64,000 nucleotides of DNA from Smallanthus sonchifolius (GCA_023525975.1 CM042032.1:21148001-21212000); one strand, 5' to 3'. Counted from the stretch's first letter, positions 33,376-46,272 are shown. Program-made: numbers and translations. The notes: generated by a model not told the origin, from the sequence alone.

Positions 33376-34676
33376 TATCACACCCCAACTAACGGCAGAA
33401 TATGTTGGAGTGGGACACGGATACTGTTCATAAGCACATGATTGGCTAAAGTTTCATATATTAAAAATATCCCAATTCCAAAACATAGTTTTAAACAAAC
33501 AAGATCCAATATACAAGGAAAGTAAAAATACATCAACAAATTCAATTATTTATTTGACTAGGTCCTCATTTCTTATGTGAAGCAACGTGAACATAAACTC
33601 AAAGATTTGCACCTGAAACATGATGAAAACAAGGTCAACTAAAAAAAGTTGGTGAGCATACATAGGTTTTGATATCACAAATAGTTTCCAAGTGTTTATG
33701 TACAATTCATATGAAACATGGCAAGTAAGGCATTTATGGAGCACCACTATAGTCAAACTGGGTGTACAATCAAATCTTGTAACTGAAAGGCATAACACTT
33801 AATGTTATCCTAATGTAATGTCGGCAACAATCACCCTACCTGGGTGGGTTTGTCAGAACAATAGATCTATTAGTGTTACCGTTGGCTTGTACAGAGTTAA
33901 TGATTGCACGTGTATGTACCTAATGTAAAATGTAGGTTTAAACTCATAGTGTTCAAGCACAAAGCATAAATTGCACATATGTTCATGAATGGAGAATTGT
34001 ATAATGAATTTGCTAATGGTTTTCAATGAATCATGTTTCACCCCAAAATATGTAAAATATAAAAAGAGGGGCTATGTAAACTCACATGTAATAGTAGTTT
34101 GTAGATCACACGAGCAAGATATTGCACAAGTGATTAGCTAACCACAATGTTAACCTATGATTGAATTATATAAATGTAATCAATGACATGCACAAATGGC
34201 TAGGGCAAAACCTATTACACAAAGGGATTTGGTAAGGGTTTGGTTGAATGAATGTGGGGACTTGTTTGTGTACAAAAGGGTGCTTATGAAATCTTATGTA
34301 AAGAATGTGTGTAAGTGTATATATGGTTGTATTGTTTTTGAAAAAATGGTTATGAGTAAAATGTTTAGTCAATGTATGTTCCTTTGTTTATGAATAAAGA
34401 TAATAAGCGAAAAAGATTTTATAAAATTAATTAGTTTAAATAGATATGTAATTAAATAAATAAAATCTTTTCATCTATTTAATTTTTATTATGAAAAGTG
34501 TTTCGAAAGGGAGAGTATAATAATCTAAATATATATTATTATAATTAAAAAATTATGTTTTAAATACTTAATATTTTTAAACCTAATTAAATATTTAAAT
34601 TTAGGGTAAAATGATTTTGTAAAAATATAAAAATGATCGTGTAAAACCTTACAAGATAACAATGGGTTTATAAAAT
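33376..34676 (-). repeat. 5' LTR of L (G family), truncated by E
   Basis: Begins TATCACACCCCAAC (TG mutated to TA) and follows the 29375 LTR with many differences: TCAACTAAAAAAAGTTGGTGAGC, CACCCTACCTGGGTGGG, CATGTTTCACCCCAAAA. From about 34530 it matches the start of the window (ATTATGTTTTAAATACTTAA). It is interrupted at 34676 by E. Confidence 0.75.
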
Positions 34677-36557
34677 CGTAAGGCCCCATTCCCGGGTAAC
34701 CTCACTTGTTGGATTTACTCATAAACATAGTCGTAATTACTGAACTTAAATTTAAAACATTCGAATTCAATCATTACATAACATGACATAACAGCGGAAG
34801 TCTTAACAATTAAATACATTACATTGTCTTAACATAAAATAAGTGGGATGTCAGTCTTGTGTCGGGTAACATTCACGCCATCGCACGACCCTTTCTTCCA
34901 CTACCTGAAATGTATACTAAAAGTCAGCTAACGCTGGTGAGTTCTAGTTTAAAGACAACCGTACATAATATTTATCTTATCGTGAATATTTTATATATGT
35001 ATACATAACATACGTAATATTCGTGCTTTTACATATTATTTACTTTACTGTTCTCACATAACATTCATATTAAGTATATACATATGTACATACATACTTA
35101 CTTGGGGAGAACATTTATTGGCCATAATCTTAAGGGAGATCAACCCATCACACTTGTCGCAAATGTCACAAAGACATCGCAGTGAGAACTACCGTCGTAG
35201 CCCTTTTCATTAACCGTCCGGCTCTAGAAAACCGTCAGTTCTTTACTTAAATCCATCCGGCAACCTTTGTCCGTCCGCTCTTAAACTGTCCTACCGTCGT
35301 AGTCCGTCCTTTTGTCCGTCTGCCATAGGGCATCCGTTTCACACGCGACCATTATGTATGCAACCGTTCTACTTTAGTTAAGGCAATTGCTTCGACCGTC
35401 CATTAGTGCCTTTTTATGCATCCTAGCTTGCGAAGGAACGTTTTTGTCCCGGTTGCAAAATAGTCGCGTGGTCGTCCGTCTACCGGAGTAGCCGTTGTCA
35501 TAGAAGGGTTCATAACGTTTACATACAGTCATATCATGCAATATATATATAATATAAAGCAAGATTTCATTCATTTACATTATGTCCTTCTTTCATTCAT
35601 TCTTTATAATCATACGTTTCATTCTTTGTTCATAATTCATTTTCATATATAAGTGTATATATATATATATTTGTATACCACGTATGATCACATTGACATT
35701 CATAGCATTTATTCATTTAGTGTATACACTTCAGCCCCAAAACATTTAAAATGATTTGCACATAACATAGAAGGAGGGCACATAGAACTCACCTGATAAG
35801 CTAGTCTTGGTTGTCCTAAACAAAGGTCCAACAACGTCACGTACGATCTGAATTAGGTAGTTAAATACACATCAGACCCAATCCCGACTCTAACGGTTTA
35901 ATCATTCTAAACATACCGACTTTACTTACTGGTCTGCTGCCTGCGTACTTGACAAGTACGCAGAACATTCTTCTTGCGTACTTAAGGATCTTCCTCATGC
36001 GTACTTGGTAAGTACGCAGGATGTCCTTCTTGCGCACTTGATAAGTACGCAATACCTGTTTCCTAGACAAAAATCCAAAATCCTTGCATGCTAACCCGAT
36101 CATGCCAATCTTACAATTTTCTTTGATCAAAACTTACGGTTTTCATTGTAGATGCTAGTTCTAAGCTTATTATCAGTTTTCATCCATAAAAACGTCTCCT
36201 ATTTAGCTAAAACCCGAGAAACCCCAAAATGAAGAAAAACTCAGTTTCAGGTCGGATCGTTACCTGGATTATGATTCTCATTTGGAGGTTTTGCTCACGA
36301 GTTCAGTAGTAACGTGCTCCTTCAATTTCGGGTCGATCCGTCAACTTTCTCTATCTAGACCCGAGCTCTCCTTTCTCTCTTTAGGTTGCAAGTTTTGGTG
36401 GAAATGAAAGTTCTTGTTCAGTCTTGACCCTTTTATACCTGGGCTTCGCTCGGCCCGTTGGAGCCGAGCCCAAGCCCATCCGTTTTTCTTTTGTTTTATG
36501 ACGATTAAGTCTCTATCGCGGTATTATTTACTAAATTACTATTTTTGGGGTGTTACA
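34677..36557 (-). repeat. 3' LTR of E
   Basis: Starts CGTAAGGCCCC where B has TGTAAGGCCC, and ends GGGTGTTACA. A minus-strand TATAAAAG box lies near 36425, and a palindrome cluster at 35938-36053 is about 375 bases downstream of it, as in B. A short frame at 35374-35574 is not a gene. Confidence 0.92.
35938..36053. repeat. Palindrome cluster in the LTR of E
   Basis: Four units: GCGTACTTGACAAGTACGC, a half unit, GCGTACTTGGTAAGTACGC and GCGCACTTGATAAGTACGC. The arms are conserved while the three central bases vary. Confidence 0.9.
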
Positions 36558-36575
36558 AGTCTACCCTCCTTAAAG
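36558..36575 (-). other. Polypurine tract of E
   Basis: AGTCTACCCTCCTTAAAG, sense CTTTAAGGAGGGTAGACT, abutting the LTR as in B. Confidence 0.8.
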
Positions 36576-36596
36576 AGGTTTCGTCCTCGAAACCGC

Positions 36597-38896
36597 TTAT
36601 ACGTTAAACAATTTAGGGTATAGTCCCCTCATCTCGTCTTCTTTTTCCCATGTAGCTTCTGACCCTTTTCTGTGCTTCCATTGTACTTTGACTAAAGGAA
36701 TCGACTTATTGCGTAGTCGTTTCTCAGCTCGGTCAAGGATGGCTATCGGTTCCTCTACATAATTTAGACTGTTATCCACTTTGATCTCGTCGTAAGGTAT
36801 GTGAGCTGTGTCGTCAGCTAGGCAATTGCGTAAGTGCGACACGTGGAACGTAGGGTGTATTCCACTAAGCTCAACGGGTAGGTCGAGTCTGTAAGCAACT
36901 TGACCCACTCTCGCTAAAATCTTGAAAGGTCCGACAAACCTTGGACTTAGTTTGCCATGCTTTCTGAATCGAATGATTCCTTTCCATGGTGATACCTTTA
37001 ACAGTACCATGTCCCCCACTTGAAACTCTAAATTCCTTCTTCTCTTATCCGCGTATGATTTCTGTCCGTCTTTTGCGGCTTTCATTCGAGCCTTGATTTG
37101 ATCAAACTTCTCTGAAGTAGCTTTGACCACTTCGATACTTGCAAAATCCTTTTGTCCAATTTCCCCCCAACAAACCGGGGTCCTACATCTCCTCCCATTC
37201 AATATTTCAAATGGCGGCATGCCAATAGTTGAGTGATAGCTGTTATTATATGAAAATTCTGCCAATGGTAGATGGCTGTCCCAGCTCCCACCGAAGTCAA
37301 TGATACAGGCCCGGAGCATGTCCTCCAAAGCCTGAATGGTCCTTTCAGATTGTCCATCGGTTTGGGGGTGGTAAGCGGTGCTGATGTTCAGTCTAGAGCC
37401 CATTGATTCGTTGAATTTCTTCCATAACCTTGACGTGAATCTAGTATTCCTGTCGGACACAATCGAAAGCGGCATACCATGTCTACTCACAACTTCCTTG
37501 ATAAATACTTCTGCTAGTCTTTTTGACGAAGAAGTCTCAGGTATTGGCAAGAAGTGAGCACTTTTCTTCAAGAGGTCGACGATCACCCAAATGGTATCAT
37601 TGCCTTTAGCAATTCGCGGTAGCTTGGTAATGAAGTCCATCATGATCTCTTCCCACTTCCATTCCGGTATTGGTAGAGGTTGCATTTTACCACATGGTTT
37701 CTGGTGCTCAGCCTTAACTAGTGAGCACGTTAGGCACTTATTCACGTACTCGGTCACATCATTCTTCATGCCAGGCCACCAGTACTCTTTCTTCAAGTTT
37801 TGATACATTTTGTTTGTCCCGGGGTGGATAAAATAGCGAGACTTATGGGCCTCATCGAGTATTTTGGCTCTAAGTTCGCCAACCTTAGGTATCCACATCC
37901 GGCCAAACCTAGTTCGTACACCATGTGCATTTGCATCTAAATTCCCTTGTTTTCCTACTATTCTTTCCCGTTTAATATTTCTTTCTAATAGTTCTTCATC
38001 TTGTGCCTTTGAAATTTCACCCATCAAATCTGGCATTATAATAAGCTGACACGCTTTGATTCGGATAGGTGCTGATTCTTCCTTTCTACTTAAAGCATCA
38101 GCCATCACGTTTGCCTTGCCTGGATGGTACAATATCTCACAGTCGTAGTCTTTCAGTAGCTCTAACCACCTCCTTTGCCTCATGTTTAATTCCTTTTGCC
38201 CGAAAAAGTACTTCAGGCTTTTCTGATCTGAGTAGATGGTGCATTTGACTACATACAGATAGTGCCTCCATATTTTCAACGCGAAAACTACTGCCGCTAA
38301 CTCTAGATCATGTGTTGGGTAGTTGACCTCGTGAATCTTTAGTTGTGGCGAGACGTAAGCAATTACCTTTCCTCGTTGCATAAGTACGTGACCTAAACCC
38401 TGACACGAAGCGTCAGAGTATACTACTAAGTCTTCATTTCCCTCAGGTAGTGCCAAGACTGGAGCTTGGGTTAATCGTGCCTTAAGTTCCTCAAACATGT
38501 TATTTTGGGTTGGACCCCATTCATATTTCACTTCCTTCCGTGTCAACTTAGTTAGTGGCGAGGCTATTCTTGAAAAATATTGAATGAACCTTCGATAGTA
38601 GCCTGCCAATCCCAGAAAGCTTCGTATCTCTGTTGGTGTCTTTGGGACGTTCCATTCCTTTACTGTCTCGATCTTTGCAGGATCCACCATGATTCCGTTT
38701 GGAATTATTACATGACCTAGGAATTGGACTTCCCTAAGCCAGAACGCGCATTTGGAGAATTTTGCGTACAACTTTTCCTGCTTTAGCACCTCCAGAACCT
38801 CTCTTAGGTGACAGTGGTGATCACCCTCACTTTTCGAATATACTAGTATGTCGTCTATGAAAACTATCACTGATCGATCCAATATGGGTCGACATA
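36597..38896 (-). CDS. pol: pol of E: reverse transcriptase end, RNase H, integrase, chromodomain (one open frame)
   Basis: A 761-residue frame whose first codon shown (38882) is only where the interrupted gene begins, not a true start. Order: the FIDDILVYS catalytic block (residues 7-15); RNase H (YSDASCQGLGHVLMQ, SDQKSLKYFF); integrase zinc region (HPGTNKMYQ...CLTC); integrase core (VIVDLLKKSAHF, IVSDRNTRF, YHPQTDGQSERTIQ); the C-terminal HVSHLRNCL; and a chromodomain-like end (VKVQWKHRKGSEATWEKED). The D/D/E residues look present. The element is cut by F, so it cannot make a full protein. Confidence 0.95.
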
Positions 38897-39671
38897 TGTT
38901 GGATCATGAAAGTACAAGATGGTTCTGTTCTTAGTTAAAATTGGCGGAAACAATAACAACAACACAAGTATAATCGAGTAAACAGAAAGAATACTTATAA
39001 GAACACTGTTGTATTAAGCTTTTGCAAATAAACGATTACAAATTAAAACTCAATCAAAAAGCACACATACAATGAAGTGTTTACACTGTATTTATACTCA
39101 CTTAGAATCAAGACAGACCCTTGATTCTAAGGATCAGATCTAACACATACCCTTGATCTGTTGTATATAGCTAACTATTACACGTTTAGTCTAAAACTAG
39201 TTATCTTTATTGAAGCGTCTTCTTTATGCATTATTGCTTGCATGCTTAGAGAAGAGCATTGTTGTCCTTCATTGGTTGCACCATTGAGGTTCCTTCTGCT
39301 TTGAGTGTCAGTTGCTTTTGCAGAAAGTTGTCAGTGACGCTTGGCATGGATAGTCAGCTGCAACGATTTGTCTTCAAGGCATGAGGCTGTCAGTAGCAAA
39401 GATGATAATCAGCAGCAAGATGTGACCATCCAAAGCTGCTGATGATTTTCCTATCAGCAGCATCAAGTGTTGATGCTGCTGAGAAGCCTATCCACAGCAA
39501 CTTTGGTCTTCAGCAGATAAGGCTATCCGCAGCAGATTTGTTCTTCAGCAGAAGGACAAGTATCCGCTGCAAATAAGCTTGTCTGCAATAGTTTGTTGGT
39601 CAGCATCAAACTCTGAGATCAGCAACATTTGTACTTAGAGAATTTTGTAGCCATCAGTCTTTATATCTACA
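38897..39671 (-). repeat. 3' LTR of F
   Basis: TGTTGGATCATG...ATATCTACA, 775 bp. It parallels C's LTR throughout but with many substitutions. The TGCTGATA palindromes (39395-39625) are mostly degenerate, for example GCTGCTGATGATTTTCC, so F is older than C. Confidence 0.92.
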
Positions 39672-39683
39672 AACTCCCCCTAG
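39672..39683 (-). other. Polypurine tract of F
   Basis: AACTCCCCCTAG, sense CTAGGGGGAGTT, identical to C. Confidence 0.9.
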
Positions 39684-39704
39684 ACTGATGCTACCAAAAC
39701 TCTC

Positions 39705-42700
39705 TTACTGCCTTTGTTGCTGAAGCTTTTGCATGTTTCTGACTATCTTTTCAACATCATATCCTCTCTGGTCCATGCTGGGATTGTTAAGAGGAAGCTC
39801 AGATAGAGTCTTGATGTCTTTGCTTGCCATTTGGAAGATAGCCTTGCTTGAACACCTCATCTTCTGTCCTTTAACATCTGTCATAGTGAATTCATTCTTC
39901 TCAGCATTATAGGACCAGCTGATAAATGGAGAGTGGGATTGAAGAGGTTTGACATCATTGATTTCATCTTTGCTGGGGTTGAAGTAATGTTTGATTACCA
40001 GCAATAGATGTCTCCCACCTTCATTCTCAGGCTCAGAGGCTTCACCCAGCTCCATCATTCTTTGTAGATCAGAATCTGGAAGCTGTAGTACCTCATTAAC
40101 AGATATATAAATTGATCTTTTAGCTTCTGTCCTCCCCCCTGAACACTTCAAACCATTGGTCTTCAGGGTTGTATGACCAACTGATTATTTCTCTTGAGTC
40201 TTCTGGTTTGGAAGTGGGTTTGTTTTTCTTTTTGGGAGGTTGTTGATGAGTAGGAGCTGGGTGTGAGGATTTGGACTTTGAGGGAGGAGAGGAGGGAGGT
40301 CTAGGAAGGAGAGTGGAAGGTTGTTGGATTGAGGAAGTGTTGGGTGAGAGAGAAGGCTTGGGTTTCTTTGATTTCCTTTCTTCTTCTTGAATGATTACTC
40401 TTTTCTTGGAGCCTTTCTTCTCCAATCTTTCTTCCTCATCCTTCTTGACTTTAAAATAGAGAGCTTGTAGGTTCATGAAATTCATGGAACCTAGCCTTTT
40501 TCCACTCTCTCCTCTAGCCTTAAGGAAGTCAATCATGATCTTCCTTTCTTCATGGGTCCTTTTATTAAAGGCAATGGTCTTTTTGGACTTTTGTTTGACT
40601 TTTTCTTCTTCTTCAGCCTTCTTCTTCTTTGCCAATTGACCCTGCTGACCCATGAAGGCTCTGTAGATTTCTTTATTTGATAGTTTCTCAAGGTAGTCTG
40701 GATCCTCACCTTGAGAAACTAGAGCCTTTACCCACTCCTCTCTCATTTCTTTGGCTAGTTCAGAATCAGTTATTCTGAACTTAGCCTCTTCCTTCTTCTT
40801 CTTCTCTAGCTCTTCTTCTTCTTTGTCAAATTGTTCCTGCAGTTGAAGAGCAAGAGCTTCATCTTCTTCAATCTGATAAACTACAGGAATCTTTACTTTG
40901 AGCTTATCCAGCTTTTTTGCATACATCTGGATTTGTTGTTCTCTGAGGAGAATGGTTGTAAGTCTATCTTGAGCTTTCTTAGATTCAGCCATCTCCTCTT
41001 CTTCTTCTTCTTTCTTCTTTCTCTTTCTTTTCTCTTAGCAACCTCTCTTCGTCTTCTTTGGTCATAATTCCCTTTCCCTTATCTTTGTTGGATGCCTCTG
41101 CTTCGGCTTCACTGATCACAACAGTAGATGATGGTGCTACTGGTGGAATCTCAGCCTCAGCTTCATTGGCAATTTGGGGAATTTATAAGGGAGGGGAATT
41201 AACTTCATCTTCTTCCCATTCCATACCTGTCACATCCTTCCATGCCTCTTTCATCTTTTCCTCTTCTCATCTTTTTGATTCTTCTTCTGTGTTCAGTCTG
41301 ACTGTTGGAGAAGAGAGAAAGGATAGGTCTGAGTCAGATCCATATTCTTCCTTATACAGAGAAGCCTTGATGATCTTGATCATTTCTTGACTTTCTAAGG
41401 AGTTGACATTGAAGATGAGTAATCTGAGCTCAAAGTCCTTGTGGAGGAAGGCTGAAGGTAGGAGCAAGATCTCCGTGATGTTGATTGTTAGAGAAGATCC
41501 ATTGCTCAGGAAGAAGGTGAAGTCATGGGAGTTAGTGCTTGTCCATCCTTGTACTTCGACATCCCTGACCATTCTATTGTACAGGAATCTTCTCCAGCAT
41601 AGAACTTCTTCTTCATTGAGAAGACTGCTCCTTATTATTTCAAGTCTTCTAGGAGACAGTCTTCTTTCTGCTGCTGTTGAAGATTCAGGATAGGCTACTC
41701 TTTTTGCTACTTGTATTTGTCTTTGAAAGTTGGGTAGATTATCCTCCATCAAGTCATAGAACCTGCCAATAGCAAGTTCTGCTGAGAGGTCCGTTGAGTT
41801 GTTGATGCATTGTAGATGGTATAGGTGAAGGACTTGGATGTTGTTGAGAAAGTCCCAGTTTAGCTCTTCTACTCCGCCAAACTCCCAACCAATCCAGAAC
41901 CTCTCAGACATTCCATCATACCCCCAAGCTAGTATTGTATCAAACTCTAGCTGTGTTGAAGTCAGTGGATATTGGGGGGCAGTGGATTGACTTATGATGG
42001 CTGCTGCTTCGAGGATGATGCTGAAAGGTGTAAATGTTTGTTCTGTGTCTTCAGCATCATTCAGCATCTCATCAACAGCCCTGACGACTAACTTCCAGTC
42101 TTCAGATGTCTCTTCTTCTTCGTTCTCTGAAGCTGGCAAGTCATGAACCTGTACAAAAGCAGGCTTGAATAGTGTGCTTTGAAATACAGCATGTTCTTGA
42201 ATCCAGTCGTCAAGACTGTCTGAGTCTTCCTGCATTGGGACCATCTCCCCCTTTTTGGTTGCATCAGTGGACAAATAAGCATAAGTTTGGGTGCCCACTG
42301 ATACAAGAGATGGAGTAGGTACAGTTGGGCATTGATGAGCTTCATGCATAGAGACTTGGTATCTTGGTTTGGACACTTCAGCCTCTAGCATAGCCACCCT
42401 GGCCGTCTGTCCTCATCCACAGTTGTGGAATCCTTGGATCCAGATGGGGCCTTAGGCCTGGCCTCTACATCCCCATAACCCATGGTTTCTTGGCGCCTGG
42501 GATTCCTCTTAGTTAGGGGAGTTTCCAAGGAAGCATCCTTACTGTGAGTTGCCATGGTTGAGGTCTTAGTGATGTTGTCACTGTCCTCCTGGTCATTTGA
42601 TGGACCAGCAGTAGTGACAGCCTCTTCCACATCCACTCTTTCATAACTCCTAGAGTGGACCTTCAGGGTAGAAGAACTTGGGTTGGGTGTGTTGGAAGCA

Positions 42701-43960
42701 AGATCAATCAGTACCTCCGAGATAGTGGTAGTTGGAGAAGGTACATCATCTTGATCAGGTTCCTTAACACTTAAGTTCAGAAGAGAGAGGAATGGCTCAG
42801 GGGGCTGTTCTATGGATCCGGGAAGTGATCCTGATCCTAACAGAGAGACATCCGAAGGAGTCTCCCTAATAATGTGGCTGTCCCTTATGATATTCTCACC
42901 AGAATGTTGTGATTCTGAGTGAGGGCTGATAGGTTGGGTTTGGGCCTTGTAGGCAAGAGAAGAAGGAGTTCTCTTGCCCCTTTTCCTGCTATATGTCGTT
43001 GCAACCGGGGCCCTGTGTTCCGGTTGAACGATAACATCCAAAAGAGGTGTAAGTAATTTTTGTACCTGTGCATCCTTAGTAGTATGCATAGGGGTTCAAA
43101 TGGTAGAAGCAGATACTTGTTCAGGATGTGAGGTGGAGGGTGTGGGATCAGTATCCGCTGGGATTGCTGAACTGTCACCCGGGATACTTTGTATGTTCAG
43201 CATTGTAGATAACAATGGAACATTGAACCCTGAGAATTTTTTGAAACAGTTCTCATGCTTTGAAAAATATTATTTTTATGTCCCAACATGATGTAGATTC
43301 TTGCAGGTTTTGGAAGTTCTTTTAGTTCTTGATTGAAAACTTCCTGCAAGAATCTTGGGTACATAAAAAATTGTTGCTTTGCACCCTCTTGAAGGTTATA
43401 TCTCAAACCCTCAAAGATGAGGTGTGCAATGTTAAAGCCTAGGTTAGTAACCATACCATGGAATGCGGAGGCAAGTGCGGAGCTCACCTGATGCCATCTA
43501 CTCCTCTTCTGAGATATGCATTGGAGAAGAGTGTGGCAGAGATACTTCCATGGAGGGCCCATCATCGCCTTCTCGATTGTATACTCGGTCTGATTTCCAG
43601 TGTATCCAATGGATACAAAGGTCCTCATGTATTCATCCTTCGAGTATGAGATGGCTGCTCCCTCATCTTGAAGCTTAAGATGTTTTCTGAGTGTGGCTTC
43701 CGAAATGGTGATATCCTTGCCGTCTACTTTGGCTTTAATTTAGGGAATCCCCTGTTCGGTTGAGTAGACGACGGTACTCCAGAAATCCTCAATATGAGGG
43801 ATATATATGGTAGGGTTGGTTGTGAGGGCAAAGTAGATTTTTGATCGACATAAGAAGTCGATCATATCATTGAAACCTTCTGATTTCTTTCCGTTGGTAA
43901 GGTATGTGTAAGGTTATGGTATGGGGAGAACTTATCGTCAGGGTTATTGATATCAGCCAT
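39705..43960 (-). pseudogene. aORF of F (several frameshifts)
   Basis: Start ATG at 43958-43960 (MADINNPDDKFSPY). Pieces: 43197-43628 (MRTFVSIGYTGNQTEY, MYPRFLQEVFN); 42385-43089 (low complexity); 41267-42397 (middle domain, LAWGYDGMSERFWIGWEFGG); 40120-40992 (coiled coil and Lys-rich); 39705-40151 (C-terminal domain, FISWSYNAEKNEFTMTD). A deletion of about 25 bases relative to C near 42400 and a one-base shift near 40130 break it. Positions that are stops in C at 23402 and 24137 are sense codons here, so the original was probably one reading frame of about 1,400 codons. Confidence 0.87.
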
Positions 43961-44261
43961 TGTTGTTTGATTTGGAGGGAAGGTTTAGAATATGGAAGGG
44001 TTTGAATGTTTTAAGGATGAAGGGCTTTGAATGTGATGGGGACTTAAGAGAAAGTGATGTGGGTTTAGGGTGAAATTGAAGGTGAAGAGGTGGTAAGGAA
44101 ATTTGATTTGTTCTTATAATGGCAGAGGAGGGAAAAAGCAAAATGACTTGTACAGTACAACCTAATTCACCTTTTACTGTTACAGCTGTAATACACCGAT
44201 GCAGTCATGGTAAAGACTGACGTTAATTTTTACAGTGGGTAAAAGTTAATTTGGACTTAAA

Positions 44262-44690
44262 ATTTACCCATCAGCAGCAAACTTGGTTGCTGTGGATGAG
44301 TAAGCATGTCCACTGCAACCTTGGTTGCTGCGGAAGGTTAAGTCTGTTAGCAGCAAACTCATCTGCTGCTGATGGATTTAATAATCCGCAGCAAGGATGT
44401 TGCTGCTGACAGTCTTAAAGAAATCCGCAGGAAACCTGTTCCTGCTGATAACTTAAAGCAGTCAGCTGCAAATCTTTTGCTGCTGAAGATTAAACCTGTT
44501 AGCAGTTAACTTATCTGCTGCTGATGGATTTAATAGTCCGCAGCAAGGATGTTGCTACTGACAGTCTTAAAGAAATCCACGGGAAACCTGTTCCTTCTGA
44601 CAACTTAAAGCAGTCAGCTGCAAATCTTTTGCTGCTGAACATTAAACCTGTCAGCAACTGAAGGACAAAAATGCTGCTGACTTATAACTT
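44262..44690 (-). repeat. TGCTGCTGA / TCAGCAGCA spacer of F
   Basis: A run of repeats between aORF and RNase H, including GTTGCTGCTGACAGTCTTAA and GCAGTCAGCTGCAAATCTTT. Two blocks of about 150 bases (44330-44480 and 44490-44640) are near copies, so the spacer has duplicated internally. Matches C's spacer in place and style. Confidence 0.88.
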
Positions 44691-44745
44691 TTATTTACAA
44701 CATAAGACAAAACACATTTTAAAATAGAATTTTTAGAGATAGATT

Positions 44746-45179
44746 TTAATCAAAGTTCATCATACCAATGGATTCAACTAAATATTTAAATCTAGTTTCA
44801 TCGAAAGGTTTTGTAAACAAATCAGCATATTGCTCATTCGTATGAACTTTGGTTAAAATAATCCTCTTTTTCTCAGCTTGATCTCTTATGAAATGATACC
44901 TGATGTCAATGTGCTTTGTCTTTGAGTGCTGCACCGGATTGTTTGTGATTGAGATAGCACTCATGTTGTCAATGTGAATTGGAGTTGCCATGAAAGTCAT
45001 CCCATAATCAAACATTTGATATTGTATCCAGATGACTTGTGTACAACAACTTGAAGCTGTAATGTATTCTGCTTCAGCTGTAGAAGTTGAAACACATGTT
45101 TGTTTCTTGCACTGCCATAAAATCAATCTCCCTCCCAGAAACTGACATCCCCCTGAAGTGGACTTTTTGTCCAAGTTGC
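44746..45179 (-). CDS. pol: RNase H end of pol of F
   Basis: 142 residues: DKKSTSGGCQFLGGRLILWQ, CVSTSTAEAEYITASSCCTQ, HIDNMSAISITNNPVQHSKT, ADLFTKPFDETRFKYLV. These are the conserved end blocks of copia RNase H, including the catalytic E of TAEAEY and D of IDNMSA. The frame is open to the H insertion point at 45180. It ends MMNFD exactly as C does. Confidence 0.93.
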
Positions 45180-45623
45180 TGTTAGGACATGTTTTGTAAC
45201 TGTTGATAAAATTCTAAGTTCTGCTAGAGGCGAACTTAACAAGTTCGCCTAGCCTATCAGAGGCGAAATTAATAAGTTCGCCTGGGCTATCAGAGGCGAA
45301 CTTATTAAGTTCGCTTAGCCTATTAGAGGCGAACTTAATAAGTTCGCCTAAGCATAGTGAAGCGAACTTGTTAAGTTCGCCTGGTGCAGGTCTGTGGCTA
45401 TAAATAGAACACAACAGTAGACAGAGTTGTAAGATAGGTGAGACGATATCAGAGTAGACGAGAGAGAATTCTTGTAACCTGATATTGGTGGAATACAAAG
45501 CGTTTATTTACACCGTTGTTGTTGATTGAGTTACACGAGCACGTTGATCATGGATTCCGCACGTTATCATCGAGTCATACCGCGAGTCTAGATATCCGTC
45601 ACGCACCGAATTAGGGACCTACA
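45180..45623 (+). repeat. 5' LTR of H
   Basis: TGTTAGGACATG...GGGACCTACA, 444 bp. Five GCGAACTT-N3-AAGTTCGC palindromes at 45225-45385, the last ending about 18 bases before a TATAAATA box (45399-45406). A frame at 45214-45498 reads through the repeats and is not a gene. Confidence 0.92.
45399..45406 (+). promoter_or_regulatory. TATA box of the H LTR
   Basis: TATAAATA directly after the palindrome array, so the array occupies the position of upstream promoter elements. Confidence 0.65.
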
Positions 45624-45625
45624 AG

Positions 45626-45637
45626 TGGTATAAGAGC
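45626..45637 (+). other. Primer binding site of H (one mismatch)
   Basis: TGGTATAAGAGC, where the usual site is TGGTATCAGAGC. The following leader matches A and I. Confidence 0.9.
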
Positions 45638-45924
45638 TTATGCTCTTGATTAGCAAAAGATTCGTGGTGTTTTCGTGTCCAATCAACATCAAAATTCAGA
45701 GAATTTGAAGGATTTTTCATCTTTTTCGTGCTTGATAAAAATGGAAGATTTTTGATCAATTTGGATTGATTTTGGATTGGTTTGAAAAAATTTATCCGAT
45801 AGGATTGTTCCTAATCAGTTTCTACACAATCATACGGTTCAGAATTGCTTAATTCCATCATTTTGATCAGAAATCATGATTTTCAGCCGAGTTTGTTCGT
45901 GTTTGGGTTTTTGAGTTTGTTACA

Positions 45925-46090
45925 ACAGTTTAAGCGAACTTGCTAGTTCCTGTGCAGGCGAACTTAGCAAAGTTCGCTTCTCACAGTTTAAGCGAACTTA
46001 ATCAGTAGGCGAACTTAATCAGGCGAACTTAACAAGTTCGCTTGGGTGGTTCAGTCATGCGAACTTATTAACTTCGCTCAGGCAGGCGAA
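45925..46090. repeat. Palindrome units in the leader of H
   Basis: About six full or half GCGAACTT units, several with the right arm lost (GCGAACTTAATCAGTAG). Confidence 0.85.
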
Positions 46091-46272
46091 CTTAGCTAGT
46101 CTTCTTAAAAAAAAAGGGTATTTTGGCGGGAAAATTCATCTTGTCCAAATTTTTTAGGGAAAGTTTATATGCTTGTTTCGGATAATTTTTGAAATTTTGA
46201 ATTTTCGAAATTTTTTAAAAATAGTATTTTGGTGGGAAAATTTTTTCCAGATATTTTCGCCAAAATTTCAAA

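Larger units (their letters stand above)
34677..38896 (-). mobile_element. Element E: Tekay/Del-type gypsy element, 3' part
   Basis: LTR at 34677-36557, then pol in reverse up to 38896, where F interrupts it in the reverse transcriptase. The protein and LTR are clearly related to B but diverged. The rest of E (Gag, protease, 5' LTR) should lie beyond F, outside the window. Confidence 0.92.
38897..45179 (-). mobile_element. Element F: SIRE-like copia element, 3' part (sister of C)
   Basis: LTR 38897-39671 is the diverged reverse counterpart of C's LTR. Then come the polypurine tract, aORF, motif spacer and RNase H in minus-strand order. It is broken at 45179 by H, and the rest of pol, gag and the 5' LTR lie outside the window. 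It inserted in E's reverse transcriptase (five bases before it: ACATA). Confidence 0.92.
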
